Shown one piece after another: positions 34,833 to 43,575 of a stretch of DNA of 63,861 nucleotides. This stretch comes from Flavobacterium sp. (GTDB lineage Bacteria; Bacteroidota; Bacteroidia; Flavobacteriales; Flavobacteriaceae): the NCBI RefSeq assembly GCF_029945805.1, contig NZ_JAQSDH010000014.1, positions 1 through 63,861 on the forward strand. The letters run 5' to 3'. How positions within the stretch are numbered: the first letter of the stretch is position 1; the number at the start of each line of letters is the position of its first letter. The notes under the pieces were generated by a model. It was not told the origin of the DNA and made no database searches. It saw only the letters and a program-made list of their open reading frames with translations. The position numbers and the translations under genes are program-made.

Positions 34833-35528
34833 TTATCTTCTATCGCCAAAAACCTGCAGTGCCCAGTAGAGTAAAGAAGCTAATGCTCCGATAGCCGCCA
34901 CTACATAAGTTCTTGCTGCCCATTTTAATGCATCTTCGGCACCAGCATATTCTTGTTGGGTTAGCATATTCTTATTTTTCAACCAAGCTAACGCTCTATT
35001 ACTTGCGTCATATTCGACAGGAAGCGTGATAAAACTGAATGCCGTCGCAACAGCCATCAAAAGTAATCCTGCCACAGCGACATAAAATCCAAAGCCTAAA
35101 CCAGCGGCTGCACCTAAAATTAATCCCCCAAAAATAAGCCATTGGGATAAGGTTGATGAAACATTCACAATGGGCACCAATTGCGAACGGAGTTGCAACA
35201 TCGCATAGCTTTTTGCATGTTGCACGGCGTGTCCGCATTCATGAGCAGCCACGGCAGCAGCGGAGGCGTTTCGTTGATTGTACACTCCTTCGCTTAGGTT
35301 TACGGTTTTATCTGTGGGATTGTAATGATCCGTTAATTGACCTGGAGTAGAAATGACTTTTACATCATATATTCCGTTATCGTTTAGCATTTGAGTCGCG
35401 ATTTCAGCACCACTCATGCCGTTGCGCAATTGCACGCGCGAATAATATTCGAATTTACTTTTTAGTTTGGAGCTTACGGCAAAACTTACCAAAGCTATAA
35501 TTCCTAGCAATATATAATATCCTAACAT
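34833..35528 (-). CDS. zinc-dependent membrane protease, YugP type
   Basis: 231 residues. N-terminal transmembrane helix (YYILLGIIALVSFAVS), zinc-binding HECGHAVQH (HECGH at 96-100), then two to three more helices, the order typical of the YugP/PF04298 family. Further conserved: NGMSGAEIATQMLNDNGI and TLPVEYDASNRAL. The active site is expected at the membrane surface; substrates unknown. Confidence 0.88.
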   Translation of the reverse strand: MLGYYILLGIIALVSFAVSSKLKSKFEYYSRVQLRNGMSGAEIATQMLNDNGIYDVKVISTPGQLTDHYNPTDKTVNLSEGVYNQRNASAAAVAAHECGHAVQHAKSYAMLQLRSQLVPIVNVSSTLSQWLIFGGLILGAAAGLGFGFYVAVAGLLLMAVATAFSFITLPVEYDASNRALAWLKNKNMLTQQEYAGAEDALKWAARTYVVAAIGALASLLYWALQVFGDRR

Positions 35529-35600
35529 AATTTGTTGTTTTAAATGTTACAACGATTCATCAAATTGCACGCCAGTAGCAAAACAATGACAACTTGGCAT

Positions 35601-35786
35601 TTATCGGCAGTAGGTTATGAAGGCAATTAACTCGGCGCCTTCATAATAGGTGAAGGAAACGTTTATGATTTCGTAACCTGCATTCGCTTTAGCATTTAGA
35701 AATTGTTCTACTTTCTCGGTAAGTTTTTCCTTCATGCTTCCGAAACCAGCGCTCTCTGTAATAGTATGTACTTCAAATTTTTTCAT
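35601..35786 (-). CDS. small conserved protein, DUF4177-like
   Basis: 61 residues, no signal peptide. The sequence MKKFEVHTITESAGFG, then QFLNAKANAGYEIINVSFTYY, fits the DUF4177 pattern 'MkkyEy..v.......l...lN..G.eGWElv'. Function unknown. It is a single gene between the protease gene and leuS. Confidence 0.55.
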   Translation of the reverse strand: MKKFEVHTITESAGFGSMKEKLTEKVEQFLNAKANAGYEIINVSFTYYEGAELIAFITYCR

Positions 35787-35845
35787 GATACTTTTGAATT
35801 AAATTTAAATCTTAGACGGAGATTTTAAAAAAGGTTACAAAAAAC

Positions 35846-35869
35846 CCCAAACTCATTGCTGAATTTGGG
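35846..35869 (-). terminator. probable leuS terminator
   Basis: CCCAAACTC with GAATTTGGG (one mismatch), loop ATTGCT, followed on the minus strand by six T. It lies about 130 bases after the leuS stop. Confidence 0.6.
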
Positions 35870-35885
35870 ATTGAATTTGAGATAG

Positions 35886-35909
35886 CACTTCGACAGGCTC
35901 AGTGTGACA
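35886..35909. repeat. REP-like sequence (CTTCGACAGGCTCAGTGTG)
   Basis: Matches 39104-39127 (CTTTGACAAGCTCAGTAGG) at most positions, and resembles a GACAAGCTCAG repeat seen in the intergenic DNA of many bacteria (recall, not searched). Confidence 0.55.
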
Positions 35910-35996
35910 CTTGTTGTATTCGATAAGCTTAATTACTAGGGACGATGATTGACTTAAGAAAAATACTCTTCCTTGAAAATTAGGGAAACTACTGTG

Positions 35997-38987
35997 TTAT
36001 CCTACCAGATTAATTACTTTACCTGGAACTATTATTACTTTATTTGGTGTTTTACCGTCTAGTTGCTTGATGGTTCTTTCGTCAGCCATTACAATTTCCT
36101 GAATTTGAGCAACGGTTAAATCTAACGGTAATTTAATCGTGAAACGCATTTTTCCGTTAAACGAAACTGGATATTCTTTTTCAGATTCTACTAAGTACTT
36201 CTCTTCACAGATTGGAAAAGCAACGGTTGAAATTGAACCTTCGTGACCCAATTGACTCCATAATTCTTCGGCGATATGGGGTGCATACGGCGAAATGGTG
36301 ATTGCTAGTGGTTCTAAGATTTTTCGATGATGGCATTTTAGTGCCGCCAATTCGTTTACGCAAATCATAAATTGGGAAACCGAAGTATTGAACGAGAAAT
36401 TCTCGATGTCTTCCGTAACTTTTTTGATGGTTTTGTGAAGCGATTTGTACATGTCTGCTGTTGGTTCTTCCTCAGTGATATTCAAACCCGTGTTGTCATC
36501 AAAATACAAACGCCATAGTTTTTTCAGGAAGCCTGAAACTCCTGTAATTCCGGCAGTATTCCATGGTTTTGCTTGTTCTAACGGGCCAAGAAACATTTCG
36601 TATAATCGCAACGTATCGGCACCGTAATCATTACAAATGTCATCAGGATTGACCACATTGTATTTTGATTTGGACATTTTTTCGACTTCGCGACCAACGA
36701 TGTATTTGCCGTTTTCTGTAATGAATTCAGCATTAGCATAATCAGAATATAACGGATGCTTTTTGAAAGCTTCAATATCTAATTCATTCGTAATGTCATT
36801 GATTACAGCTAAGTCAACATGGATTGGAGTAAAATGTTTCCAATCTGCTGCTGAACTTCTTATGTTTTTGTGATAAGAAACTAATTTTTCTAATACTTCT
36901 TTTGCTTGGTCATTAACTTCAGAAATGAATCCATTTTCTTTAATGGATTTTTCAATTAATCCTTTGCTAATAAAAATAACTTTGCGATTTTGAACTTCAG
37001 ATTTTGAATCAATACCATACTCCCATCTATAAACAAACGCACTCATCCCCAAAATCATTCCCTGATTAATCAGTTTTTTGAATGGTTCTTCGGTTGGTGC
37101 GTAGCCTCTGTCTTTTAGGAATTTATTCCAAAAACGTGAGTATAATAAATGTCCGGTGGCGTGTTCGCTTCCGCCGATGTATAAATCTACGTTTTCCCAA
37201 TATTTGATGGCATCTGCTGAAGCTATTTCGTTTTCATTGTGCGCATCCATATAGCGCATCCAATACCACGAACTTCCTGCCCAACCTGGCATGGTGTTTA
37301 ATTCTAATAGAAATACTTTTTCATTATCAACAAAATCATTGTTTACAATAACATTATTTACGCTATCCCAAGCCCAATTCGTAGCGTTTCCTAAAGGCGG
37401 CTGACCGTCTTCGGTTGGCAGATACTTTTCAACTTCTGGCAATACAATTGGAAGGTATTTTGAGTCAATCATTTGCGGCATTCCGTTTACATAATACACT
37501 GGGAACGGTTCACCCCAATACCTTTGGCGAGAAAATACCGCATCACGCAAACGGTAATTGGTTTTGCCTTTACCTTGACGGATGGCTTCCAATTCTTCGA
37601 TGATTTTTTTGGTTCCAGCTTTGTATCCTAAACCGTTTAAGAAATCAGAGTTTATCAATTCAAATCCATCTTTGCTTCCAAAAGCCTCTTTTGAAATATC
37701 CTGATTGAAAATATTTTTGATTTCGGGCATTCCTCCCGATACTTCGGGATTGCCTTTGAAATGATTGGCAAATGCATAATCTCTTTCGTCGCCACACGGA
37801 ACCGCCATTACAGCGCCTGTCCCGTACCCTGCTAAAACGTAATCGCCAATCCAAACTGGAATTGATTCTTTGGTAAATGGATGTTCTACATAAGCGCCAG
37901 TGAAAACTCCAGAAATGGTTTTTACATCTGCCATTCTTTCTCGTTCTGAACGTTTGGCTGTAGCTTCAACATAAGCTTCAACCGCTGCTTTTTGTTCAGA
38001 GCTAGTGATTTTATCTACTAATTCGTGTTCAGGAGCCAAGGTCATAAACGTCACGCCAAAGATGGTGTCAGGACGGGTTGTAAATACTGAAATACGCTCT
38101 CTTGAATGCTCAACATTAAAATCTACTGTAGCGCCTACTGACTTTCCAATCCAGTTTCGCTGTGATTCTTTGATGGATTCGCTCCAATCAATAGTTTCTA
38201 AACCTTGTAATAATCTTTCGGCATAAGCAGAAATTCGCATCGACCATTGCGTCATTTTTTTACGAATAACAGGATGTCCGCCACGTTCGGAAACTCCATT
38301 TACAATCTCATCGTTGGCTAAAACGGTTCCCAATGCTGGACACCAGTTTACTTCGGTTTCTGCCAAATAGGTTAATCGGTATTGCAAAAGGATTTTTTGT
38401 TTTTCTTCTTCCGAAAATCCACGCCATTCGGACGGAAAGAAAACCGCAACATTATCATCACAAACCGCGTTGACGTTGGTATTTCCACCCATTTCAAAAT
38501 TTGAAATAAGGGTCGAAATGTCTTCGGCTTTGTCAGTATCTTTATTGTACCACGAATTGAATAATTGGATAAAAATCCACTGCGTGTGTTTGTAATAATC
38601 GGGATTTGAAGTGCGCACTTCTCTACTCCAATCGAATGAAAATCCAATTTTGTCTAGTTGTTCCCGGTAGCGCGCAATATTCTCACGGGTTGTTTTTTCG
38701 GGATGTTGTCCGGTTTGGATGGCGTATTGCTCTGCCGGAAGTCCAAATGAATCATAGCCTTGCGGATGCAGTACATTAAATCCTTTATGCCGTTTGAAAC
38801 GCGCAACAATATCAGAAGCAATATAGCCTAACGGATGTCCCACGTGCAAGCCTGCTCCGGATGGATACGGAAACATGTCGAGCACATAATATTTTGGTTT
38901 GTCACTAGTATTTGATGCCGCAAAAGTTTGGTTTTGAGCCCAATATTTTTGCCATTTTTCTTCTATTTTTTCGTGGAAATACTTCAT
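35997..38987 (-). CDS. leuS: leucine--tRNA ligase
   Basis: Class I synthetase of 996 residues. YVLDMFPYPSGAGLHVGHPLGY carries the HIGH motif as HVGH (48-51). The editing domain CP1 has TTRPDTIFGVTFM and GTGAVMAVPCGDERDYAFA. KMSKS is intact (VEKMSKSKYN, near 770). A leucine-specific insert of roughly 100 residues sits before KMSKS (from GMILGMSAFVYRWEY to HVDLAVINDI), so the protein is longer than E. coli LeuRS (860). Octad repeats are flush with the start. Confidence 0.97.
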   Translation of the reverse strand: MKYFHEKIEEKWQKYWAQNQTFAASNTSDKPKYYVLDMFPYPSGAGLHVGHPLGYIASDIVARFKRHKGFNVLHPQGYDSFGLPAEQYAIQTGQHPEKTTRENIARYREQLDKIGFSFDWSREVRTSNPDYYKHTQWIFIQLFNSWYNKDTDKAEDISTLISNFEMGGNTNVNAVCDDNVAVFFPSEWRGFSEEEKQKILLQYRLTYLAETEVNWCPALGTVLANDEIVNGVSERGGHPVIRKKMTQWSMRISAYAERLLQGLETIDWSESIKESQRNWIGKSVGATVDFNVEHSRERISVFTTRPDTIFGVTFMTLAPEHELVDKITSSEQKAAVEAYVEATAKRSERERMADVKTISGVFTGAYVEHPFTKESIPVWIGDYVLAGYGTGAVMAVPCGDERDYAFANHFKGNPEVSGGMPEIKNIFNQDISKEAFGSKDGFELINSDFLNGLGYKAGTKKIIEELEAIRQGKGKTNYRLRDAVFSRQRYWGEPFPVYYVNGMPQMIDSKYLPIVLPEVEKYLPTEDGQPPLGNATNWAWDSVNNVIVNNDFVDNEKVFLLELNTMPGWAGSSWYWMRYMDAHNENEIASADAIKYWENVDLYIGGSEHATGHLLYSRFWNKFLKDRGYAPTEEPFKKLINQGMILGMSAFVYRWEYGIDSKSEVQNRKVIFISKGLIEKSIKENGFISEVNDQAKEVLEKLVSYHKNIRSSAADWKHFTPIHVDLAVINDITNELDIEAFKKHPLYSDYANAEFITENGKYIVGREVEKMSKSKYNVVNPDDICNDYGADTLRLYEMFLGPLEQAKPWNTAGITGVSGFLKKLWRLYFDDNTGLNITEEEPTADMYKSLHKTIKKVTEDIENFSFNTSVSQFMICVNELAALKCHHRKILEPLAITISPYAPHIAEELWSQLGHEGSISTVAFPICEEKYLVESEKEYPVSFNGKMRFTIKLPLDLTVAQIQEIVMADERTIKQLDGKTPNKVIIVPGKVINLVG

Positions 38988-39035
38988 TTGATAAGTTACA
39001 AAGTTGCAAAGTTGCAGAGTTACAAAGTTGCCGAT
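38988..39035. repeat. octad array flush with the leuS start
   Basis: Six 8-bp units in perfect register from the base next to the ATG. On the coding strand they are CTTTGTAA, CTTTGCAA or CTCTGCAA, with CTTATCAA nearest the start. Several contain CTTTG, partly like the -7 promoter element. With element A5 this accounts for most of the 320-base gap to ftsX. Confidence 0.85.
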
Positions 39036-39064
39036 GATTATAAAAATTCAATTCGTTTACTTTT

Positions 39065-39193
39065 CTAGCCCCGATTGTAGTGGAAATCCTTTTTAATGTT
39101 TTGTACTTTGACAAGCTCAGTAGGACAAAACAATAAAAAGATTGCAACGGAAAGCGGGAAAATGGTTTACTGAAACTGCGCAAGCCATTCGCT
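39065..39193 (+). repeat. dispersed hairpin element, copy A5 (with nested REP-like sequence)
   Basis: CTAGCCCCGATTGTAGTGG, a long central hairpin whose outer arms are ATCCTTTTT and AAAAAGAT, then ACGGAAAGCGGGAAAATGG and the terminal block ACTGAAACTGCGCAAGCCATTCGCT (last part GCCATTCGCT). The apical part of the hairpin, 39104-39127, is the REP-like sequence also found at 35886. Confidence 0.8.
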
Positions 39194-39307
39194 GTCATAA
39201 AAATTAAGCGGCAAATTTACATTTAATATAATAAAATTAAAAGTTTGTACGTTATAAAGAAGAAAAACAATTTTCTTTATTATTTTTACCACATCAAAAT
39301 ACTAATT

Positions 39308-40183
39308 ATGTCATCATCATTTGAAAAGTTTCAAAAACGCAGGGTTCTTACCTCTTATTTTTCGGTAGTACTTAGCATCTTTTTAGTGCTGTTTTTATTG
39401 GGGATTTTGGGTCTTTTTGTCATCAATTCCAAGCGATTATCGGATAATTTTAAAGAAGAAATTGCCATGACTGTTTTCTTCAAAACAGAAGCTGCGGATT
39501 CCACAATTACCGCTTTTACCAACGAATTGAAAACAGCTGCTTTTGCGCGATCTTTTGAATATGTTTCGAAAGAAGATGCAGCGAAGAAACACATGAAGGT
39601 CATTGGCGAAGATTTTATGCAGTTTTTAGGCGTGAATCCGTTACAAAATTCGTTTGACATTCACTTGAAAGCCGATTATGTTACGAATGAAGGCATTGCT
39701 AAAATAGAAAGTCGTTTGCGTAAGAACGAAATGATTGCCGATATTGTTTACGACAAACAATTGGTGACATTGGTGAATGACAACATCAAAAACATTAGTA
39801 TGTGGATTTTGATTATCAGCTGTGTTTTTGCATTTGTTTCGGTATTACTTATCAATAGTTCATTGCGATTGTCCATTTTTGCGAACCGATTTATCATTAA
39901 AACGATGCAGATGGTTGGTGCGACAAAATCGTTTATCAGAAAACCATTTATTGAACGAAGTGTTTATTTAGGATTGATTGGTTCTGCTTTAGCGATAGTG
40001 GCGTTGATCGGTGTGTTGGCTTATATTGAAGTGAACTTTCCAAATCTTGGAATTCTTGGAGATAAAATTGCGATTGCAGCGGTTCTTGGCGGCGTTTTGG
40101 TTCTTGGAGTGGTGATTACTTACATCAGCACGTATTTCGCGACACAACGTTTCTTGAACTTGAGAACGGATGATCTTTATTAG
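39308..40183 (+). CDS. ftsX: cell division protein FtsX
   Basis: 291 residues. ABC-type permease-like partner of FtsE, linking division to periplasmic cell-wall hydrolases. One N-terminal helix (SYFSVVLSIFLVLFLLGIL region), a periplasmic domain, and three C-terminal helices, with the FtsX motif RFIIKTMQMVGATKSFIRKPF. I start at MSSSFEKFQKRR (39308) since the upstream part of the frame is A/T-rich leader. ftsE is not in the window. First gene of ftsX-DUF3098-uppP-truB, all in one direction. Confidence 0.92.
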   Translation: MSSSFEKFQKRRVLTSYFSVVLSIFLVLFLLGILGLFVINSKRLSDNFKEEIAMTVFFKTEAADSTITAFTNELKTAAFARSFEYVSKEDAAKKHMKVIGEDFMQFLGVNPLQNSFDIHLKADYVTNEGIAKIESRLRKNEMIADIVYDKQLVTLVNDNIKNISMWILIISCVFAFVSVLLINSSLRLSIFANRFIIKTMQMVGATKSFIRKPFIERSVYLGLIGSALAIVALIGVLAYIEVNFPNLGILGDKIAIAAVLGGVLVLGVVITYISTYFATQRFLNLRTDDLY

Positions 40184-40230
40184 AAAGATAATAGACTGAT
40201 AGATAATAGACTTACAGAAAATATATAATT

Positions 40231-40467
40231 ATGAAAAATAACGAGCAACAACCCGATTTTCTTTTTGAAAGAGCAAACTATACCATCCTATTTATTGGAA
40301 TTGCGGTTATTGCTTTAGGATTTATCTTAATGAGTGGCGGTGGAAGTGATGATCCGAAAGTTTTTAGTGAAGATGTATTCAGTTGGAGAAGAATCCGTTT
40401 GGCACCAACGGTAGTTTTGATTGGTTTCGGAATTACGATTTATTCCATCTTTAAAAAGAGCAAATAA
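40231..40467 (+). CDS. DUF3098 membrane protein
   Basis: 78 residues, two helices (TILFIGIAVIALGFILMSG and LAPTVVLIGFGITIYSIF). The conserved Bacteroidota pattern is FLFERANYTILFIG, then SEDVFSWRRIRLAPTVVL. Function unknown, but its conserved place between ftsX and uppP suggests an envelope role (inference). Confidence 0.85.
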   Translation: MKNNEQQPDFLFERANYTILFIGIAVIALGFILMSGGGSDDPKVFSEDVFSWRRIRLAPTVVLIGFGITIYSIFKKSK

Positions 40468-40483
40468 ATTTGCTTAGACATCT

Positions 40484-40563
40484 TAGAATCAATTAGACAT
40501 TTTAGAAAATAAGTTTAAATCTATGAAGTCTAAAAGGTCTAACTAATCTAAAAATCTAAATTA
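40484..40563. repeat. inverted TTAGA/TCTAA nonad array flush with the uppP start
   Basis: The left arm has TTAGA units every 9-10 bases from 40484. The right arm has TCTAA units at 40529, 40538, 40547 and 40555, the last (TCTAAATTA) ending at the base before the ATG. The 16-mer GTCTAACTAATCTAAA is shared exactly with the frr array. Confidence 0.75.
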
Positions 40564-41361
40564 ATGGATTATTTACAAGCCATTGTATTGGCTATTATTG
40601 AAGGAATAACCGAATTTCTTCCTGTTTCTTCGACTGGTCACATGATTATTGCTTCTTCTTTTTTTGGGATAGCACATGACGATTTTACCAAATTATTCAC
40701 GGTTGTTATTCAGCTTGGCGCAATACTTTCAGTCGTAGTTTTGTATTTCAAACGCTTTTTTCAGACGTTTGATTTTTACTTTAAACTATTGGTTGCCTTT
40801 ATTCCGGCGGTTGTTTTTGGATTGCTTTTCAGCAAAAAAATTGATGCTTTATTAGAAAATCCTGTAACTGTTGCAGTTTCATTGGTTCTAGGCGGAATCA
40901 TTTTACTAAAGGTCGACGATTGGTTTACAGCAAACGAAGAAACGGATACGATAGAGCATATAACCTATCCAACCGCCTTAAAAATTGGATTGTTCCAATG
41001 TTTGGCAATGATTCCGGGAGTTTCCCGTAGTGGCGCGAGTATAATTGGCGGAATGTCACAAAAATTATCAAGAACTACAGCGGCAGAATTTTCATTTTTC
41101 TTAGCGGTACCGACTATGCTTGGCGCGACGGTTAAGAAATGCTATGATTATTATAAAGATGGATTTATATTGTCAGACGACCAAATTAACCTGTTGATTA
41201 TTGGGAATGTTGTGGGTTTTATTGTAGCGATGCTGGCCATTAAATCGTTCATCGGATACTTATCAAAACACGGATTCAAAATGTTTGGATATTACAGAAT
41301 CGGTGCTGGTTTGGCCATTCTAATTATTCATTTTTTCATCTTCAAATTAACAAGCATTTAA
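40564..41361 (+). CDS. uppP: undecaprenyl-diphosphate phosphatase (BacA/UppP)
   Basis: Integral membrane phosphatase of 265 residues that regenerates undecaprenyl phosphate for wall and glycan synthesis; overproduction gives bacitracin resistance in known cases. The catalytic block [14 protein letters not shown] is at 13-26 and the second signature is [11 protein letters not shown]. About eight helices. Its stop and the truB start share one base (TAATG). Confidence 0.96.
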   Translation: MDYLQAIVLAIIEGITEFLPVSSTGHMIIASSFFGIAHDDFTKLFTVVIQLGAILSVVVLYFKRFFQTFDFYFKLLVAFIPAVVFGLLFSKKIDALLENPVTVAVSLVLGGIILLKVDDWFTANEETDTIEHITYPTALKIGLFQCLAMIPGVSRSGASIIGGMSQKLSRTTAAEFSFFLAVPTMLGATVKKCYDYYKDGFILSDDQINLLIIGNVVGFIVAMLAIKSFIGYLSKHGFKMFGYYRIGAGLAILIIHFFIFKLTSI

Positions 41362-42056
41362 TGACTGCGGAAGATTATTTAGAAGGTCAAATTCTTTTGA
41401 TTGACAAGCCGTTGAAATGGTCTTCGTTTCAGGCGGTCAACAAGTTGAAATACATTTTGAAACGTCAGTATGATCTTCCGAAGAAATTCAAAATTGGTCA
41501 TGCCGGAACTTTAGATCCATTAGCAACAGGTTTACTTATTGTTTGTACTGGAAAATTCACCAAACGCATTACGGAAATTCAGGCTCAAGCCAAAGAATAT
41601 ACTGGAACTTTTACAATTGGAGCCACTACGCCTTCTTACGATTTAGAAACAGAAATCGACGCTACTTTTCCAACAGAGCATATTTCTTCCGAGTTAATTC
41701 AGGAAACTATCAAACAGTTTCTTGGTGAAATCGACCAGAAACCGCCTGTTTTCTCCGCTATCAAAAAAGACGGAAAACGGTTGTATGAACATGCTCGTGC
41801 TGGCGAAGAAGTAGAAATAGCGTTTAGAAAAACAACGATTCACGAATTTGAAATCACACGAATTCAGTTGCCAGAAATCGACTTTAGAGTGGTTTGTAGT
41901 AAAGGAACGTATATTCGTTCACTCGCTTTTGACTTTGGAAAAGCACTGCATTCAGGCGCTTATTTATCGGTTTTACGCCGGACTAAAATTGGGCATTATT
42001 CGGTAAACGATGGCGTTTCTCCTGAAGATTTTGAAAGTGCTCTTACTCCAAATTAA
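41361..42056 (+). CDS. truB: tRNA pseudouridine(55) synthase
   Basis: 231 residues. Makes Psi55 in the T-loop of tRNAs. The catalytic Asp is D52 in KIGHAGTLDPLATGLL, with IDKPLKWSSFQAVNK at the N-terminus and RVVCSKGTYIRSLAFDFG later. The PUA domain is small or missing, typical of short TruB forms. Coupled to uppP by TAATG; its last 14 bases overlap the thioredoxin-like gene on the other strand. Confidence 0.96.
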   Translation: MTAEDYLEGQILLIDKPLKWSSFQAVNKLKYILKRQYDLPKKFKIGHAGTLDPLATGLLIVCTGKFTKRITEIQAQAKEYTGTFTIGATTPSYDLETEIDATFPTEHISSELIQETIKQFLGEIDQKPPVFSAIKKDGKRLYEHARAGEEVEIAFRKTTIHEFEITRIQLPEIDFRVVCSKGTYIRSLAFDFGKALHSGAYLSVLRRTKIGHYSVNDGVSPEDFESALTPN

Positions 42057-42645
42057 CCATCAGATCTAAAATCTCTTTTTGCGTACTCAATCCTTTATCG
42101 TGCAAATACCATAGTTGCAAATCGGTTTTCGCTTGTTCATCCACTATTCCGTGTTTTGCTTTGTAATCAATTATTAATTGTCGCGCTTGGGTTGGTCTTG
42201 GTCCAAAATCACCTAAAACTTCCAACGTATTTTTATCGAGAATAATCAATTTCGGAATGGATTTCGTTCCATGGGTTAAAAACAGATTGATCAGGTCTTC
42301 ATTTTCGTCACGAAAAACTAGTTTCAACTCTATTTTTTCTGAATACTGCGCCATCTTATTAATGACAGGAAGAATTTGCGCCGCATCGCCACACCAACCT
42401 TCAGAAATGACTAACCAAATATAGTCGCGCTTTAATTGCTTTACTATTTGAATATTTTCATCAGGAATTAAAATCGTCTTATCCAAGCGATTCATTCTGG
42501 TTTCGTTCAATTCGCTATAATGCGTTAAATCTTCAGATTGTTCATTTCCTGTTGCCTTTCCTTCTTTTAGCAAAGCCGAAACTACATTTTTATATTCAGT
42601 ATAAGAGTGACTATTCGCTAAGCTTGTTTCAACAATAGGTGTCAT
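42043..42645 (-). CDS. thioredoxin-family protein with a single cysteine
   Basis: About 200 residues from MTPIVETSLANS. A thioredoxin-fold domain in the second half has WLVISEGWCGDAAQILPVI (C85), the cis-Pro segment SIPKLIILD and GDFGPRP. The usual CxxC is CGDA, and no other Cys exists, so classical disulfide exchange is not possible. Bacteroidota have a group of such WCGD(S/A)AQ proteins of unknown role. The longer frame starting at 42684 adds residues translated from leader. Confidence 0.82.
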   Translation of the reverse strand: MTPIVETSLANSHSYTEYKNVVSALLKEGKATGNEQSEDLTHYSELNETRMNRLDKTILIPDENIQIVKQLKRDYIWLVISEGWCGDAAQILPVINKMAQYSEKIELKLVFRDENEDLINLFLTHGTKSIPKLIILDKNTLEVLGDFGPRPTQARQLIIDYKAKHGIVDEQAKTDLQLWYLHDKGLSTQKEILDLMVNLE

Positions 42646-42754
42646 AAATTTTAATTTTGATGGCGTAAAGTTACAAAATGGCATTGCGCTATAACGTGAT
42701 ATAAGTTACGTAATTTTCTTTTTTAACCTTTAGGTTTCAAAAACAGAATATGTT

Positions 42755-42762
42755 TATATTTG
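42755..42762 (+). promoter_or_regulatory. -7 element of pyrH
   Basis: TATATTTG, 21 bases before the ATG at 42784. It rules out an upstream TTG at 42760, which lies inside the element. Confidence 0.5.
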
Positions 42763-42783
42763 CATCACAAATCAAAAATTGAA

Positions 42784-43491
42784 ATGAAATACAAAAGAAT
42801 TCTTCTAAAATTAAGCGGCGAAGCTTTAATGGGCGACAGACAATATGGAATTGACCCAAAACGGCTAGCCGAATACGCTGATGAAATTAAAGAAATTCAC
42901 GACAAAGGTGTAGAAATTGCCATCGTAATTGGTGGTGGAAATATTTTTAGAGGAATTGCTGGTGCAAGTAATGGCATGGACCGAGTTCAAGGCGATTACA
43001 TGGGAATGTTGGCAACGATTATTAACGGCATGGCTTTACAGGGAGCGTTGGAAGATAAAGGAATGTTGACGCGTTTGCAAACGGCTTTAAAAATTGAAGC
43101 GATTGCTGAACCTTATATTAAAAGAAGAGCGGTGCGTCACTTGGAAAAAGGAAGAATTGTTATTTTTGGTGCCGGAACCGGAAATCCGTATTTCACAACA
43201 GATACTGCTGCAGTACTTCGTGGTGTTGAAGTGCATGCTGACGTCATTTTGAAAGGAACACGCGTGGATGGAATTTATGATTCGGATCCAGAGAAAAATC
43301 CAAATGCGGTTAAATTTGACAGTATTAGTTTTGAAGATGTTATCAAAAAAGGATTGAACGTAATGGATTCTACAGCATTTACCTTAAGTCAAGAGAATGA
43401 ACTACCGATTGTAGTTTTTGATATGAATACCAAAGGAAATTTATTAAAAATATGCAGCGGCGAGAATATTGGAACCGTTGTTAAAATATAG
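42784..43491 (+). CDS. pyrH: UMP kinase
   Basis: 235 residues, amino-acid-kinase fold. Phosphorylates UMP to [13 protein letters not shown] at 6-15, [26 protein letters not shown], and [14 protein letters not shown] (uridine site) are all intact. Precedes frr, the widespread pyrH-frr pairing. Confidence 0.97.
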   Translation: MKYKRILLKLSGEALMGDRQYGIDPKRLAEYADEIKEIHDKGVEIAIVIGGGNIFRGIAGASNGMDRVQGDYMGMLATIINGMALQGALEDKGMLTRLQTALKIEAIAEPYIKRRAVRHLEKGRIVIFGAGTGNPYFTTDTAAVLRGVEVHADVILKGTRVDGIYDSDPEKNPNAVKFDSISFEDVIKKGLNVMDSTAFTLSQENELPIVVFDMNTKGNLLKICSGENIGTVVKI

Positions 43492-43572
43492 ACATTTTAG
43501 ACTGACTTAGATTAGTAGACTTCTTAGATTGTCTAACTAATCTAAATATCTAACTACTCTAGAAATCTGATA
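43492..43572. repeat. inverted TTAGA/TCTAA nonad array between pyrH and frr
   Basis: Nine-base units run from the base after the pyrH stop (itself TAG) to three bases before the frr ATG. The first half carries TTAG units, the second half TCTAA units (43532, 43541, 43549, 43558), giving two arms. It is the only sequence in the gap. Confidence 0.75.
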
Positions 43573-43575
43573 AAA

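Noticed and set aside
38988..39035. CRISPR array
   Set aside because: Units are 8 bp with no spacers, and no cas genes are present; this is a simple tandem array.
42760..42783. Upstream TTG start for pyrH
   Set aside because: It falls inside the -7 element TATATTTG and would not be transcribed.
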